From NCBI GenBank assembly GCA_029255685.2, contig CM055313.2, positions 52,801,579 through 52,865,578 on the forward strand: a stretch of DNA of 64,000 nucleotides, read 5' to 3'. Position numbers and translations under genes: made by a program. The DNA is from Silene conica (lineage: Eukaryota > Streptophyta > Magnoliopsida > Caryophyllales > Caryophyllaceae). Below are positions 34,150-48,022 of the stretch, piece after piece. The notes under the pieces are model-generated. The model saw only the letters and a program-made list of their open reading frames with translations, did not search any database and had not been told where the DNA came from. How positions within the stretch are numbered: the stretch's first letter is position 1; each line of letters starts with the position of its first letter.

Positions 34150-37100
34150 AGTAGCTGGATGGAAAGCAGTACTCATCTTCAATTGGGTACCCAATGCTGC
34201 CTGTAACTCCTGCCAAAATCTAGAGATGAACCTCGAGTCTCTATCTGAAACAATGTCCTTGGGTACGCCATGCAGTTTGACCACATTCTGAACATATGAC
34301 TTAGCCAACTCGGCTTTACTCCAGGTATCTTTCATTGGAATAAAGTGAGCTGACTTAGTCAAACGATCCACAATCACCCAGATCATGTTGTTGCCCCTCT
34401 GAGTCTGAGGCAACCCCACGATAAAATCCATCGAAATGTTCTCCCACTTCCACTCTGGTACATCCAACGTTTGAACTTTCCCTTGAGGTCTCTTATGCTC
34501 CCCTTTCACTCTCTGACAAGTCAAACACCTCGACACAAACTCTGCGACTTCCTTCTTAATGTTAGGGCACCAGAACGTCTTCTTAAGATCTTTATACAGC
34601 TTATCACCCCCTGGGTGAACGGAATATGGAGTAGCATGAGCTTCAGTCAGGATCTTTTTCTTTAGCTCCTCCACATCCGGAACACACCATCGCCCACTGA
34701 ACCTCAAACTACCATCAGTATGAATACTGAACTTGGATTCAGTCTCTCCACCCTCACTCACCACCATCTTGCGCCACTTCTAGATTCTCGCATCATTACC
34801 TTGCAACTCCCGAATCTCACCATACAACTCAGGCTCTACTGTCAAGTCACTAAGAGCATCCCCTTTCCGGATCATGAATATTCCCATCTCCCTTAGTTCA
34901 CCATGCAACCTCACTCTCGATCTGGCACAACCCAAAGCATGGACAAATTTCCTACTTAGGGCGTCAGCTACCACATTTGCCTTGCCTTCGTGGTAGACAA
35001 TCTGCATATCATAATCTCCAATTAACTCTATCCACCTCATCTGTCGCATGTTCAACTCTCTCTGGGTGTAGATATACTTCAGGCTCTTATGATCAGAAAA
35101 CATCTTAAAAGTGGTCCATAAAGGTAATGGCGCCACAATTTAAGTGCGAATACGACTGCGCCCAATTCCAAATCATGAGTCGGATAATTCTCTTCATAGG
35201 TCTTCAACTGGCGAGAAGCATACGCGATCACTCTTCCAGTCTGCATTAATACACATCCCAATCCATGCTTCGAAGCGTCAGTATACACTTCGAAATTATC
35301 ACTCCCAACTGGCAAAGCAAGGATAGGAGCTGTTGTCAGGCGTTCCTTAAGGGTTAGGAATGCCTTCTCACAACTCTCATCCCAGACAAAACGGTTCTCT
35401 TTCCTCATTAACGACGTCAACGACTTCGCTATCTTTGAAAAATCTTTGGCAAATCTCCGATAATATCCAGCCAATCCCAGAAAGCTTCGAATCTCACTCA
35501 CATTCTTGGGACTTTGCCACCTAGTCACAGCCTCAATCTTACTAGGGTCGACAGACACTCCCTCCTTTGAAACCACATGCCCAAAAAATGCCACTCTCTC
35601 CAACCAGAACTCACACTTACTCAACTTAGCATTGAGTTTATGTTCTTCCAAGGTCTGAAGTACTTTCCTCAAATGATCCTCGTGCTCTTCTGCATTCTTG
35701 GAGTATACCAGAATATCATCTATGAATACCACCACAAACTTGTCCAGATATGGGCTGAAGACTCGATTCATCAAGTCCATGAACATAGCTGGAGCATTAG
35801 TCAATCCAAATGGCATAACCACAAATTCATAGTGGCCGTACCTCGTTCGGAAAGCGGTCTTTGGAATATCTTCATCCTTTATTCTCAACTGATGATACCC
35901 GGATCTCAAATCAATCTTGGAGAAAACCCCAGCTCCACTTAACTGATCGAACAACTCGTCAATTCTTGGCAAAGGATAACGGTTCTTGATGGTCACATTG
36001 TTCAGCTCTCGGTAGTCAACACAAAGTCTCAAACTACCATCCTTCTTCTTCACAAACAAAACGGGTGCTCCCCAAGGCGACACACTGGGTCGGATGAACC
36101 CTTTCTCAGCTAGTTCATCCAACTGCTTCTTCAACTCCTCCACCTCCTTCGGTCCCATACGGTACGGTGATTTAGATATTGGTCCCGCCCCTGGTTTTAG
36201 GTCAATGGAGAATTCCACTTCCCTCCTTGGCGGCAACCCTGGAACGTCGTCTCGAAATACTCCCTCAAACTCCCGTACCACGGGTATCTCACTAGTCTTT
36301 GGAGTCTCAGCCTCACAATTCCACATTTGGCACAAGATCAGGCTTTCTCCTTTCCTCAAGCTAGACTTCAGGGTATTGACAGAAATAAATTTGATTTTTG
36401 GTTTGACTCGGTATCCCTTGTAAGACACCCTCACTCCCTTAGGTCCCTTCAAGGAAATCTTCTTTTGATGACAGTCGATGAAAGCTCGGTACTTCCCTAG
36501 CCAGTCCATCCCCAGAATCACCTCAAAGCCCCCCAGTGGAAATTCTATGAGGTCACCATAGAAAATTGCTTCCCCGATTTTGATGGGTACACTACCATAT
36601 ACTCTATTACAAACTATCGACTCGCCTGATGGTATGGTCACTGAATCCGCGATCCAATCAAATCTCTCAAGTCCCAAAGCCTTAACATGATCTCTAGAGA
36701 CAAACGAAAGGGTCGCACCAGAATCGAAAAGTACAAAGGTAGGTTTAGAGTTCACAAGAAAAGAACCGGTGACCACATGAGCATCATCCTTCGCGGCCTG
36801 CTTTCCCATGGCAAAGAGCTTGCCACTGGATTTGACTCCACTCTGACTGGCACTAGATGTCCCAGCCTGCTGATTCCCTTCCGCTCCCGTCTTTTGGTTG
36901 CTTCCACCTCCATTGTATTGATTCTAGTACGAGCGGCTCTGGTAATTGTTATAGTTCCTCTGATAGTTGCTGCTCCCTCCAGACTTCGCACCTCCACCAT
37001 AGTTGGTCATGGGCGTGCGATAGCCACTGCTACCATAAGATTGGGTGCGAGACCCCTGATATCCGGATGTTGGCGTACGGTAGCCCCCGGACTGATTCCC

Positions 37101-38541
37101 TCCAGAAGAGCGACACACTGCCTGTTTATGTCCCCTCTTTCCACAGCCAAAACACACTATTCCCGCCGAACCAATGGCAGAAACCCCACTCATGTGATTG
37201 CCCCCACTCTGATTTCTCGCACCTCCGGAAGTGTTGTTACTGAAGTAACCACTATACTTGTTGGTGCTTGGTTTCTTTGACCCAGAACTTTCCGTCACTG
37301 CCTCAGCCTTCCTCTTCTCTGATTTCGACTTCTTTTCTTCCTTGATCATATCTGAGAGCCTCTCCGCCGCCCCAGCCCGTAAATAGATGTCCCAGACTGT
37401 GGTAGGCGGAGCCGCAATCAGTCTCTTCTTGATAGCGATTGATAACCCTCTCTCGAACTTCATTGCCAGCATGGCATCATCGAACCCCATGTCCCCCACG
37501 TAACTCACCAGCTGAATAAACTTTCTGTAATAAGCCTCCACTGTCATGTCCTCCGTCATCCTGAATGTATCAAACTCCTCCCTTAGTTTGCTTTTCTGGA
37601 ATTCTGGTAGAAACACCTCATACAAGATCTTTTTGAATGCGATCCAAGCAACAAACTCGGTCCCATCCTCTTGAGCTGCCTCCCGGATCTCCCCTTTGTT
37701 CCCGGTCCACCAGTCTCCAGCCATACCCCTCAGATAATGGGCTGCTTGGTCAACCCTCAATTCTTCAGGGCAATCCACCAACTCGAATAGGTTACTGAAT
37801 TCCCGGCACCAAGCTCCCAGCAGATGAGGTTCCCCTCCCCAGTGAATTGGGTAGGGTGATGCCTCGCGATGATTGTGCTCATTTTTGCGGAGTCCATGCG
37901 TTTGGCCTTTAAGGCCTCATTCTCAGCTATCAGCCGATCCAATTCCTCTTGCGTGATATTAGCGAGATTGTGTCTTCGCGGAGGCATACTATAATACAAC
38001 AGAAAAAGAAATGAGTCCCGACTCATGTGGGTACCCATTCGGATTAGGGCTATGTTCCCTAAGCATTAAAGTCTATAAACACTTATCATATAAAGTAGTT
38101 CTCTTCTATAACATGGCTCAGGGATCACATATCCGCATATCACTAGACATGATGAGAGAAGAATCACTAACATGTTTCAAATTACTTCACATATCATATT
38201 AATATACACCTCTTTATTCAAACAATTAAAGGTTCTTTCATGCTCATGCCCCTTCCGGCTTTTCCAACAGTCACTTATACTCAGAATTCTCATAAAATAC
38301 TTATCACAGTATACCATTACTTCCATCTTTTCTTAACTACCCTTTTTCTCTCGTATAGTCACTCTGGGTTCCCGGGTAAAACTAATAGGGCCAATGGTTC
38401 GGTGTGAGGGGGCCCCAGACTCATACTTTTCCTTTAGTGTGCTCCTAACAGTCTTATCACGGGGTTCATTTTATTTAGACTCTCCTACATTCATTGGGTT
38501 CATTAGGTTAGGCCTGAGGATCGTTCGCTCTGATACCACTT

Positions 38542-40608
38542 TGTAACACCCCCGTTTATTTAAGGGCCTGTACTAGGACTCCTCAGATAAATGAAGGTGT
38601 TACCATCTCGGTTTCCCGAGGTAGTAGATACAAAGGAAAGATAAACAGTACTTTAATTAAAATTAAACTCATAACTTGTTCTTACAACTGTATCCAAAAG
38701 TCTTAACAAAATAAATGAAGTACAACTCATGCTAAACTGACTAAGGTGATCTAGACTCTAGTCTGGTCCGGATCCAAGCTCTTTCTCCCATAGCTCCCCC
38801 TTAGTCTCAGCCACCTGTCAATCTGCTCCCCAATAAATTGGTTCATCACAGGTGATCACGAATACACAGGGTCAACCACGAGATTGAGTAGGGAAAAGAA
38901 TAAATATAACAATATAATAAACTCCGCACCGATCCAACGCCAAATAAACTCCGCACTGATCCAACACCATATATACTCCGCACCGATCCAACACCAAATA
39001 TACTCCGCACCGATCCAACACCGTATCACAAGACCCAATATATATTCACATCGTAACAATATCTCAGAATAATATAGATAACACAATATAACGATCACAT
39101 GATATTATATCACAAACATGCTTAATAACAAATAAGAACAGTTTACACATCATCATATACGGTATTTTCCCCTACCTGGAATAGCAGGTAACGCAGATAA
39201 ACCCGAGGCTTGTTTAGAAATGTTCCACGCGAAACCCGCTACCTAAACAAATATTATTTAATTAATAAACACCCTAATACTCGTAATACGTGTACACATT
39301 CTATTTATAGAAACTTCCTATATTTAGAAAGCTTCCCAACAACCGAGGTTACCCAAAATAGCAACTTTCTAAATATAGTAACTTCTAAAAATAGTAACTT
39401 CCAAAAATAGATGCTTTGGTTTTGAAATTCAAATTAATTTCAAAATACTCATTAAAACCATGTCAAAACTTTCCTATAATAAAATATATACTCATAATAA
39501 CAAAGATAATAATAATAATGGCAATAATAATAATAATAATAATAATAATATGAGGAAAAACTTAGAAGGACTCGAAAAAACCCAGCCCCCTCTAATCGAC
39601 AATAACCCGCGACAACCACCATAGACCACTTACTCGAACACCGGTACCCACCACCACTCAACACCACCGACCACCATCTACCACTACAACACAACCACAC
39701 CTCCCGTCACCTGCCGACAACCCCAACCAAGGCTGCTGAACTCAGACCAGACCCACACCCGTAACCCAGACTCCCCTGAACAGTCCCGACATCGACGACC
39801 GTTACCACCGCTAGAACTAACCACGACTACCACCAAACGCCACCTCCGACACTCCCTGTAACCACGGTGGTGTTACTGTATTGACCTCCTCCGAGTCGCC
39901 AGTAACACCACCCCCAAACCACTGCCCGACAGAGACACCAGCAACCTCCTGTGAACCATGTTGTGAACGTTACAAACAGACCACTAAAACCCCACCGTCG
40001 ACGACACCACAAGCAACCTAGCCTACTGACACTAACCCCCATTACACGGCCCTGACTACAAGCAACACCACCATGCCAAACACACCCACCGACCGCAACC
40101 CTAAACCCTTCGAACACAAAACCAACACAGGAAGTACAACACAACTAAAAACGAACACAGACCCCAAAACACGTACCTGACTTCTGACCAGAATCGAAAG
40201 GTGTTAGGCACGGTGGATCTGGTCGTGAGCACTCTCTCTCCTTCCCGTGTGGTGGTGGCAGCAAGTCTAGGGTTTTGTTTTTATGAAGATAGCTCAGAAA
40301 ATAGGAGCATAAACTCCTCTTATATGGCGGCAGGGGTGAGGGTGAGTGTTAGAACCGTGTAGGGTTTTAGTGTGTGTCGTGGGCTGTGGTGTTTGTGCAC
40401 GGATTCCAAAGCCCAACACCACCCCCTAGAGTTCTCTAGTTCGAACCCCACGAGGAACCCAAGACACTTCTCTAAAGATCTCTAGTTCGAACCCCACAAG
40501 ACGTATAACACGCATAACAACTTAAAAACGAAACAAGTACCAACACCGTATATAACATCGTAACATATTAAATTCATCGATTAAATCATAAAAACTGGAG
40601 GTGTTACA
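38542..40608 (-). repeat. Tekay array LTR 2
   Basis: A 2067-base LTR with four minisatellite units. It shares several single-base variants with LTR 4 (e.g. GGAGCATAAAC, AGAGTTCTCTAG) that LTRs 1, 3 and 5 lack. Confidence 0.92.
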
Positions 40609-43600
40609 GTCTTCCCCCCTTAACATGAACTTCGTCCCGAAGTTCAACAACGCTCAGATGACAAAACAATCAACCCCTATGAACGTGGAACATAAAACAT
40701 CACACAAAACATCACAAAAGTTCACTTAAATCATAGAATGTTACATTCCACCCCCCTTAAGGAAAAGTTACGTCCGCGTAACTTACCTCAATCAAACAAA
40801 TGTGGGTAACGCTCTCTCATGGATGTCTCAGGCTCCCACGTAGCCTCCTCCTGATTATGATTGGTCCACAGGACTTTCACCAAGGACGTCTCCCCATTGC
40901 GAGTCTTCCGTACCTTCCTGTCCAGAATCTCTTTCGGAGTCTCAATGTATGCCAACTGCTCATCTACTTCAATCACCTCGTGCTGAAGCACATGTGATGG
41001 ATCACTCACATATTTCCTGAACTGAGACACATGGAACACATTATGGACCTTGGATAGGGTTGGAGGTAAAGATAAGCGATATGCCACCTCTCCAACTCTG
41101 TCCAAGATCTCAAACGGTCCAATAAATTTCTGACTCAGTTTGCCACGCTTGCCGAATCTCATCACACCTTTCATCGGAGATACTTTAAGGAGTACTTTCT
41201 CTCCCGCCTCGAATGAAATCTCACTCCTCTTCAGATCTGCATAACTCTTCTGCCTATCCTGCGCGACCCTCATCCTCTGTCGAATAATCTGAACCTGCTC
41301 CACCATCTCCTGGATCATATCTGGCCCTAAGGTCACAACATCTGCTCGATGAACCCAACACACAGGGCTTCGACACTTCCTTCCATACAGAGCCTCGAAA
41401 GGGGCCATCCCTATGCTGGCATGGTAGCTGTTATTATAAGAAAATCCGATCAACCCCAGTCGATCCTCCCAAGATCCTCTGAACTCAAGTACACAAGCCC
41501 TCAACATATCCTCAAGGGTCTGAATCGTTCTCTCAGTCTGACCATCAGTAGCTGGATGGAAAGCAGTACTCATCTTCAATTGGGTACCCAAAGCTGCCTG
41601 TAACTCCTGCCAAAATCTAGAGATGAACCTCGAGTCTCTATCTGAAACAATGTCCTTGGGTACGCCATGCAGTTTGACCACATTCTGAACATATGACTTA
41701 GCCAACTCGGCTTTACTCCAGGTATCATTCATTGGAATAAAGTGAGCTGACTTAGTCAAACAATCCACAATCACCCAGATCATGTTGTTGCCCCTCTGAG
41801 TCCGAGGCAACCCCACGATAAAATTCATCGAAATGTTCTCTCACTTCCACTCTGGTACATCCAACGGTTGAACATTCCCTTGAGGTCTCTTATGCTCCCC
41901 TTTCACTCTCTGACAAGTCAAACACCTCGACACAAACTCTGCGACTTCCTTCTTCATGTTAGGCCACCAGAACGTCTTCTTAAGATCTTTATACAGCTTA
42001 TCACCCCCTGGGTGAACGGAATATGGAGTAGCATGAGCTTCAGTCAGGATCTTCTTCTTTAGCTCCTCCACATCCGGAACACACCATCGCCCACTGAACC
42101 TCAAACTACCATCAGTATGAATACTGAACTTGGATTCAGTCTCTCCACCCTCACTCACCACCATCCTGCGCCACTTCTAGATTCTCGCATCATTACCTTG
42201 CAACTCCCGAATCTCACCATACAACTCAGGCTCTACTGTCAAGTCACTAAGAGCATCCCCTTTCCGGATCATGAATATTCCCATCTCCCTTAGTTCACCA
42301 TGCAACCTCACTCTCGATCTGGCACAACCCAAAGCATGGACAAATTTCCTACTTAGGGCGTCAGCTACCACATTTGCCTTGCCTTCGTGGTAGACAATCT
42401 GCATATCATAATCTCCAATTAACTCTATCCACCTCATCTGTCGCATGTTCAACTCTCTCTGGGTGTAGATATACTTCAGGCTCTTATGATCAGAAAACAC
42501 CTTAAAAGTGGCTCCATAAAGGTAATGGCGCCACAATTTAAGTGCGAATACGACTGCGCCCAATTCCAAATCATGAGTCGGATAATTATCTTCATAGGTC
42601 TTCAACTGGCGAGAAGCATACGCGATCACTCTTCCATTCTGCATTAATACACATCCCAATCCATGCTTCGAAGCGTCAGTATACACTTCGAAATTATCAC
42701 TCCCAACTGGCAAAGCAAGGATAGGAGCTGTTGTCAGGCGTTCCTTAAGGGTTAGGAATGCCTTCTAACAACTCTCATCCCAGACAAAACGGTTCTCTTT
42801 CCTCATTAACGACGTCGACGGCTTCGCTATCTTTGAAAAATCTTTGGCAAATCCCTGATAATATCCAGCCAATCCCAGAAAGCTTCGAATCTCACTCACA
42901 TTCTTCTGACTTTGCCACCTAGTCACAGCCTCAATCTTACTAGGGTCGACAGACACTCCCTCCTTTGAAATCACATGCCCAAAAAACGCCACTCTCTCCA
43001 ACCAGAACTCACACTTACTCAACTTAGCATTGAGTTTATGTTCTTCCAAGGTCTGAAGTACTTTCCTCAAATGATCCTCGTGCTCTTCTGCATTCTTGGA
43101 GTATACCAGGATATCATCTATGAATACCACCACAAACTTGTCCAGATATGGGCTGAAGACTCGATTCATCAAGTCCATGAACACAGCTGGAGCATTAGTC
43201 AATCCAAATGGCATAACCACAAATTCATAGTGGTCGTACCTCGTTCGGAAAGCGGTCTTTGTAATATCTTCATCCTTTATTCTCAACTGATGATACCCGG
43301 ATCTCAAATCAATCTTGGAGAAAACCCCAGCTCCACTTAACTGATCGAACAAGTCGTCAATTCTCGGCAAAGGATAACGGTTCTTGATGGTCACTGTTTA
43401 GCCCTTTGTAGTCAACACAAAGTCTCAAACTACCATCCTTCTTCTTCACAAACAAAACAGGTGCTCCCCAAGGCGACACACTGGGTCGGATGAACCCTTT
43501 CTCAGCTAGTTCATCCAACTGCTTCTTCAACTCCTCCATCTCCTTCGGTCCCATACGGTACGGTGATTTAGATATTGGTCCCGCCCCTGGTTTTAGGTCA

Positions 43601-45937
43601 ATTGAGAATTCCACTTCCCTCCTTGGCGCCAACCCTGGAACGTCGTCTCGAAATACTCCCTCAAACTCCCGTACCACAGGTATCTCACTAGTCTTTGGAG
43701 TCTCAGCCTCACAATTCCACATTTGGCACAAGATCAGGCTCTCTCCTTTCCTCAAGCTAGACTTCAGGGTATTGACAGAAATGAATTTAATTTTTGGTTT
43801 GACTCGGTATCCCTTGTAAGACACCCTCACTCCCTTAGGTCCCTTCAAGGAAATCTTCTTTTGATGACAGTCGATGAAAGCTCGGTACTTCCCTAGCCAG
43901 TCCATCCCCAGAATCACCTCAAAGCCCCCCAGTGGAAATTCTATGAGGTCACCATAGAAAATTGCTTCCCGATTTTGATGGGTACACTACCATATACTCT
44001 ATTACAAACTATCGACTCGCCTGATGGTATGGTCACTGAATCCGCGATCCAATCAAATATCTCAAGTCCCAAAGCCTTAACATGATCTCTAGAGATAAAC
44101 GAATAGGTCGCACCAGAATCGAAAAGTACAAAAGTAGGTTTAGAGTTCACAAGAAAAGTACCGGTGACCACATGAGTATCATCCTTCGCGGCCTGCTTTC
44201 CCATGGCAAAGAGCTTGCCACTGGATTTGACTCCACTCTGACTGGCACTAGATGTCCCAGCCTGCTGATTCCCTTCCGCTCCCGTCTTTTGGTTGCTTCC
44301 ACCTCCATTGTATTGATTCTGGTACGAGCGGCTCTGATAATTGTTATAGTTCCTCTGATAGTTGCTGCTCCCTCCAGACTTCGCACCCCCACCATAGTTG
44401 GTCATGGGCGTGCGATAGCCACTGCTACCATAAGATTGGGTGCGAGACCCCTGATATCCGGATGTAGGCGTACGGTAGCCCCCGGACTGATTCCCTCCAG
44501 AAGAGCGACACACTGCCTGTTTATGTCCCCTCTTTCCACTGCCAAAACACACGATTCCCGCCGAACCAATGCCAGAAACCCCACTCATGTGATTTCCCCC
44601 ACTCTGATTTCTCGCACCTCCGGAAGTGTTGTTACTGAAGTAACCATTATACTTGTTGGTGCTTGGTTTCTTTGACCCAGAACTTTCCGTCACTGCCTCA
44701 GCCTTCCTCTTCTCTGATTTCGACTTCTTTTCTTCCTTGATCATATCTGAGAGCCTCTCCGCCGCCCCAGCCCGTAAATAGATGTCCCGGACTGTGGTAG
44801 GCGGAGCCGCAATCAGTCTCTTCTTGATAGCGATTGATAACCCTCTCTCGAACTTCATTGCCAGCATGGCATCATCGAACCCCATGTCCCCCACGTAACT
44901 CACCAGCTGAATAAACTTTCTGTAATAAGCCTCCACTGTCATGTCCTCCGTCATCCTGAATGTATCAAACTCCTCCCTTAGTTTGCTTTTCTGGAATTCT
45001 GGTAGAAACACCTCATACAAGATCTTTTTGAATGCGATCCAAGCAACAAACTCGGTCCCATCCTCTTGAGCTGCCTCCCGGATCTCCCCTTTGTTCCCGG
45101 TCCACTAGTCTCCAGCCATACCCCTCAGATAATGGGCTGCTTGGTCAACCCTCAATTCTTCAGGGCAATCCACCAACTCGAATAGGTTACTGAATTCCCG
45201 GCACCAAGCTCCCAGCAGATGAGGTTCCCCCTCCCCAGTGAATTGGGTAGGGTGATGCCTCGCGATGATTGTGCTCATTTTTGCGGAGTCCATGCGTTTG
45301 GCCTTTAAGGCCTCATTCTCAGCTATCAGCCGATCCAATTCCTCTTGCGTGATATTAGCGAGATTGTCTCTTCGCGGAGGCATACTATAATATAACAGAA
45401 AAAGAAATGAGTCCCGACTCATGTGGGTACCCATTTGGATTAGGGCTATGTTCCCTAAGCATTAAAGTCTATAAACACTTATCATATAAAGTAGTTCTCT
45501 TCTATAACATGGCTCAGGGATCACATATCCGCATATCACTAGACATGATGAGAGAAGAATCACTAACATGTTTCAAATTACTTCACATATCATATTAATA
45601 TACACCTCTTTATTCAAACAATTAAAGGTTCTTTCATGCTCATGCCCCTTCCAGCTTTTCCAACAGTCACTTATACTCAGAATTCTCATAAAATACTTAT
45701 CACTGTATACCATTACTTCCATCTTTTCTTAACCTACCATTTTCTCTCGTATAGTCAATCTGGGTTCCCGGGTAAAACTGATAGGGCCAATGGTTCGGTG
45801 TGAGGGGGCCCCAGACTCATACTTTTCCTTTAGTGTGCATCTAACAGTCCTATCCCGGGGTTCATTTTATTTAGACTCTCCTACATTCATTGGGTTCATT
45901 AGGTTAGGCCTGAGGATCGTTCGCACTAATACCACTT
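40609..45937 (-). mobile_element. Tekay array body 2 (fossil)
   Basis: A 5329-base internal domain. The coding region runs from about 45380 down to 40785 with the full Gypsy chromovirus set. It is the most damaged body, with about six breaks. It shares many derived variants with body 3. The leader at about 45384-45937 and the 3' stretch at 40609-40784 hold no gene. Confidence 0.9.
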
Positions 45938-48022
45938 TGTAACACCCCCGTTTATTTAAGGGCCTGTACTAGGACTCCTCAGATAAATGAAGGTGTTACC
46001 ATCTCGGTTTCCCGAGGTAGTAGATACAAAGGAAAGATAAACAGTACTTTAATTAAAATTAAACTCATAACTTGTTCTTACAACTGTATCCAAAAGTCTT
46101 AACAAAATAAATGAAGTACAACTCATGCTAAACTGACTAAGGTGATGTAGACTCAAGTCTGGTCCGGATCCAAGCTCTTTCTCCCATAGCTCCCCCTTAG
46201 TCTCAGCCACCTGTCAATCTGCTCCCCAATAAATTGGTTCATCACAGGTGATCACGAATACACAGGGTCAACCACGAGGTTGAGTAGGAAAAAGAATAAA
46301 TATAACAATATAATAAACTCCGCACCGATCCAACGCCAAATAAACTCCGCACTGATCCAACGCCATATATACTCTGCACCGATCCAACACCAAATATACT
46401 CTGCACCGATCCAACACCAAATATACTCCGCACCGATCCAACACCGTATCACAAGACCCAATATATATTCACATCGTAAAAATATCTCAGAATAATATAG
46501 ATAACACAATATAACGATCACATGATATTATATCACAAACATGCTTAATAACAAATAAGAACAGTTTACACATCATCATATACGGTATTTTCCCCTACCT
46601 GGAATAGCAGGTGACGCAGATAAACCCGAGGCTTGTTTAGAAATGTTCCACGCGAAACCCGCTACCTAAACAAATATTATTTAATTAATAAACACCCTAA
46701 TACTCGTAATACGTGTACACATTCTATTTATAGAAACATCCTATATTTAGAAAGCTTCCCAACAACCGAGGTTACCCAAAATAGCAACTTTCTAAATATA
46801 GTAACTTCTAAAAATAGAAACTTCCAAAAATAGATGCTTTGGTTTTGAAATTCAAATTAATTTCAAAATACTCACTAAAACCATGTCAAAACTTTCCTAT
46901 AATAAATTATATACTCATAATAACAAAGATAATAATAATAATGGCAATAATAATAATAATAATAATAATATGAGGAAAAACTTAGAAGGACTCGAAAAAA
47001 CCCAGCCCCCTCTAATCGACAATAACCCGCGACAACCACCATAGACCACTTACTCGAACACCGGTACCCACCACCATTCAACACCACCGACCACCATCTA
47101 CCACTACAACACAACCACACCTCCCGTGCCGACAACCCCAACCAAGGCTGCTGAACTCAGACTAGACCCACACCCGTAACCCAGACTCCCCTGAACAGAC
47201 CCGACATCGACGACCGTTACCACCGCTAGAACTAACCACGACTACCACCAAACGCCACCTCCGACAGTCCCTGTACCCACGGTGGTGTTACTGTATTGAC
47301 CTCCCCCGAGTCGCCAGTAACACCACCCCAAACCACTGCCCGACAGAGACACCAGCAACGTCCTGTGAACCATGTTGTGAACGTAACAAACAGACCACTA
47401 AAACCCCACCGTCGACGACACCACAAGCAACCTAGCCTACTGACACTAACCCCCATTACACGGCCCTGACTACAAGCAACACCACCATGCCAAACACACC
47501 CACCGACCGCAACCCTAAACCCTTCGAACACAAAACCAACACAGGAAGTACAACACAACTAAAAACGAACACAGACCCCAAAACACGTACCTGACTTCTG
47601 ACCAGAATCGAAAGGTGTTAGGCACGGTGGATCTGGTCGTGAGCACTCTCTCTCCTTCCCGTGTGGTGGTGGCAGCAAGTCTAGGGTTTTGTTTTTATGA
47701 AGATAGCTCAGAAAATAGGAGTATAAACTCCTCTTATATGGCGGCAGGGGTGAGGGTGAGTGTTAGAACCGTGTAGGGTTTTAGTGTGTGTCGTGGGCTG
47801 TGGTGTTTGTGCACGGATTCCAAAGCCCAACACCACCCCCTAGAGGTCTCTAGTTCGAACCCCACGAGGAACCCAAGACACTACTCTAAAGATCTCTAGT
47901 TCTAACCCCACAAGACATATAACACGCATAACAACTTAAAAACGAAACAAGTACCAACACCGTATATAACATCGTAACATATTAAATTCATCGATTAAAT
48001 CATAAAAACTCGAGGTGTTACA
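45938..48022 (-). repeat. Tekay array LTR 3
   Basis: A 2085-base LTR with five minisatellite units. It has private differences in the first 500 bases and does not look like a simple mosaic of LTRs 2 and 4. Confidence 0.92.

Larger units (their letters stand above)
24588..38541 (-). mobile_element. Tekay array body 1, split by a Copia element (fossil)
   Basis: The internal domain holds gag, protease, RT, RNase H, integrase and chromodomain in Gypsy order from about 37995 down to 24764. A Copia element fills 25531-34149 within the integrase. The primer site is at 38527-38538 and the purine tract at 24588-24606. The leader between gag and LTR 2 (about 37996-38541) shows no gene. It is broken, with about five lesions besides the insertion. 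Confidence 0.9.

Noticed and set aside
36687-37280. 197-codon plus-strand open frame seen in all Tekay bodies
   Set aside because: It is the antisense shadow of the gag/protease region and is present only because that coding frame is conserved.
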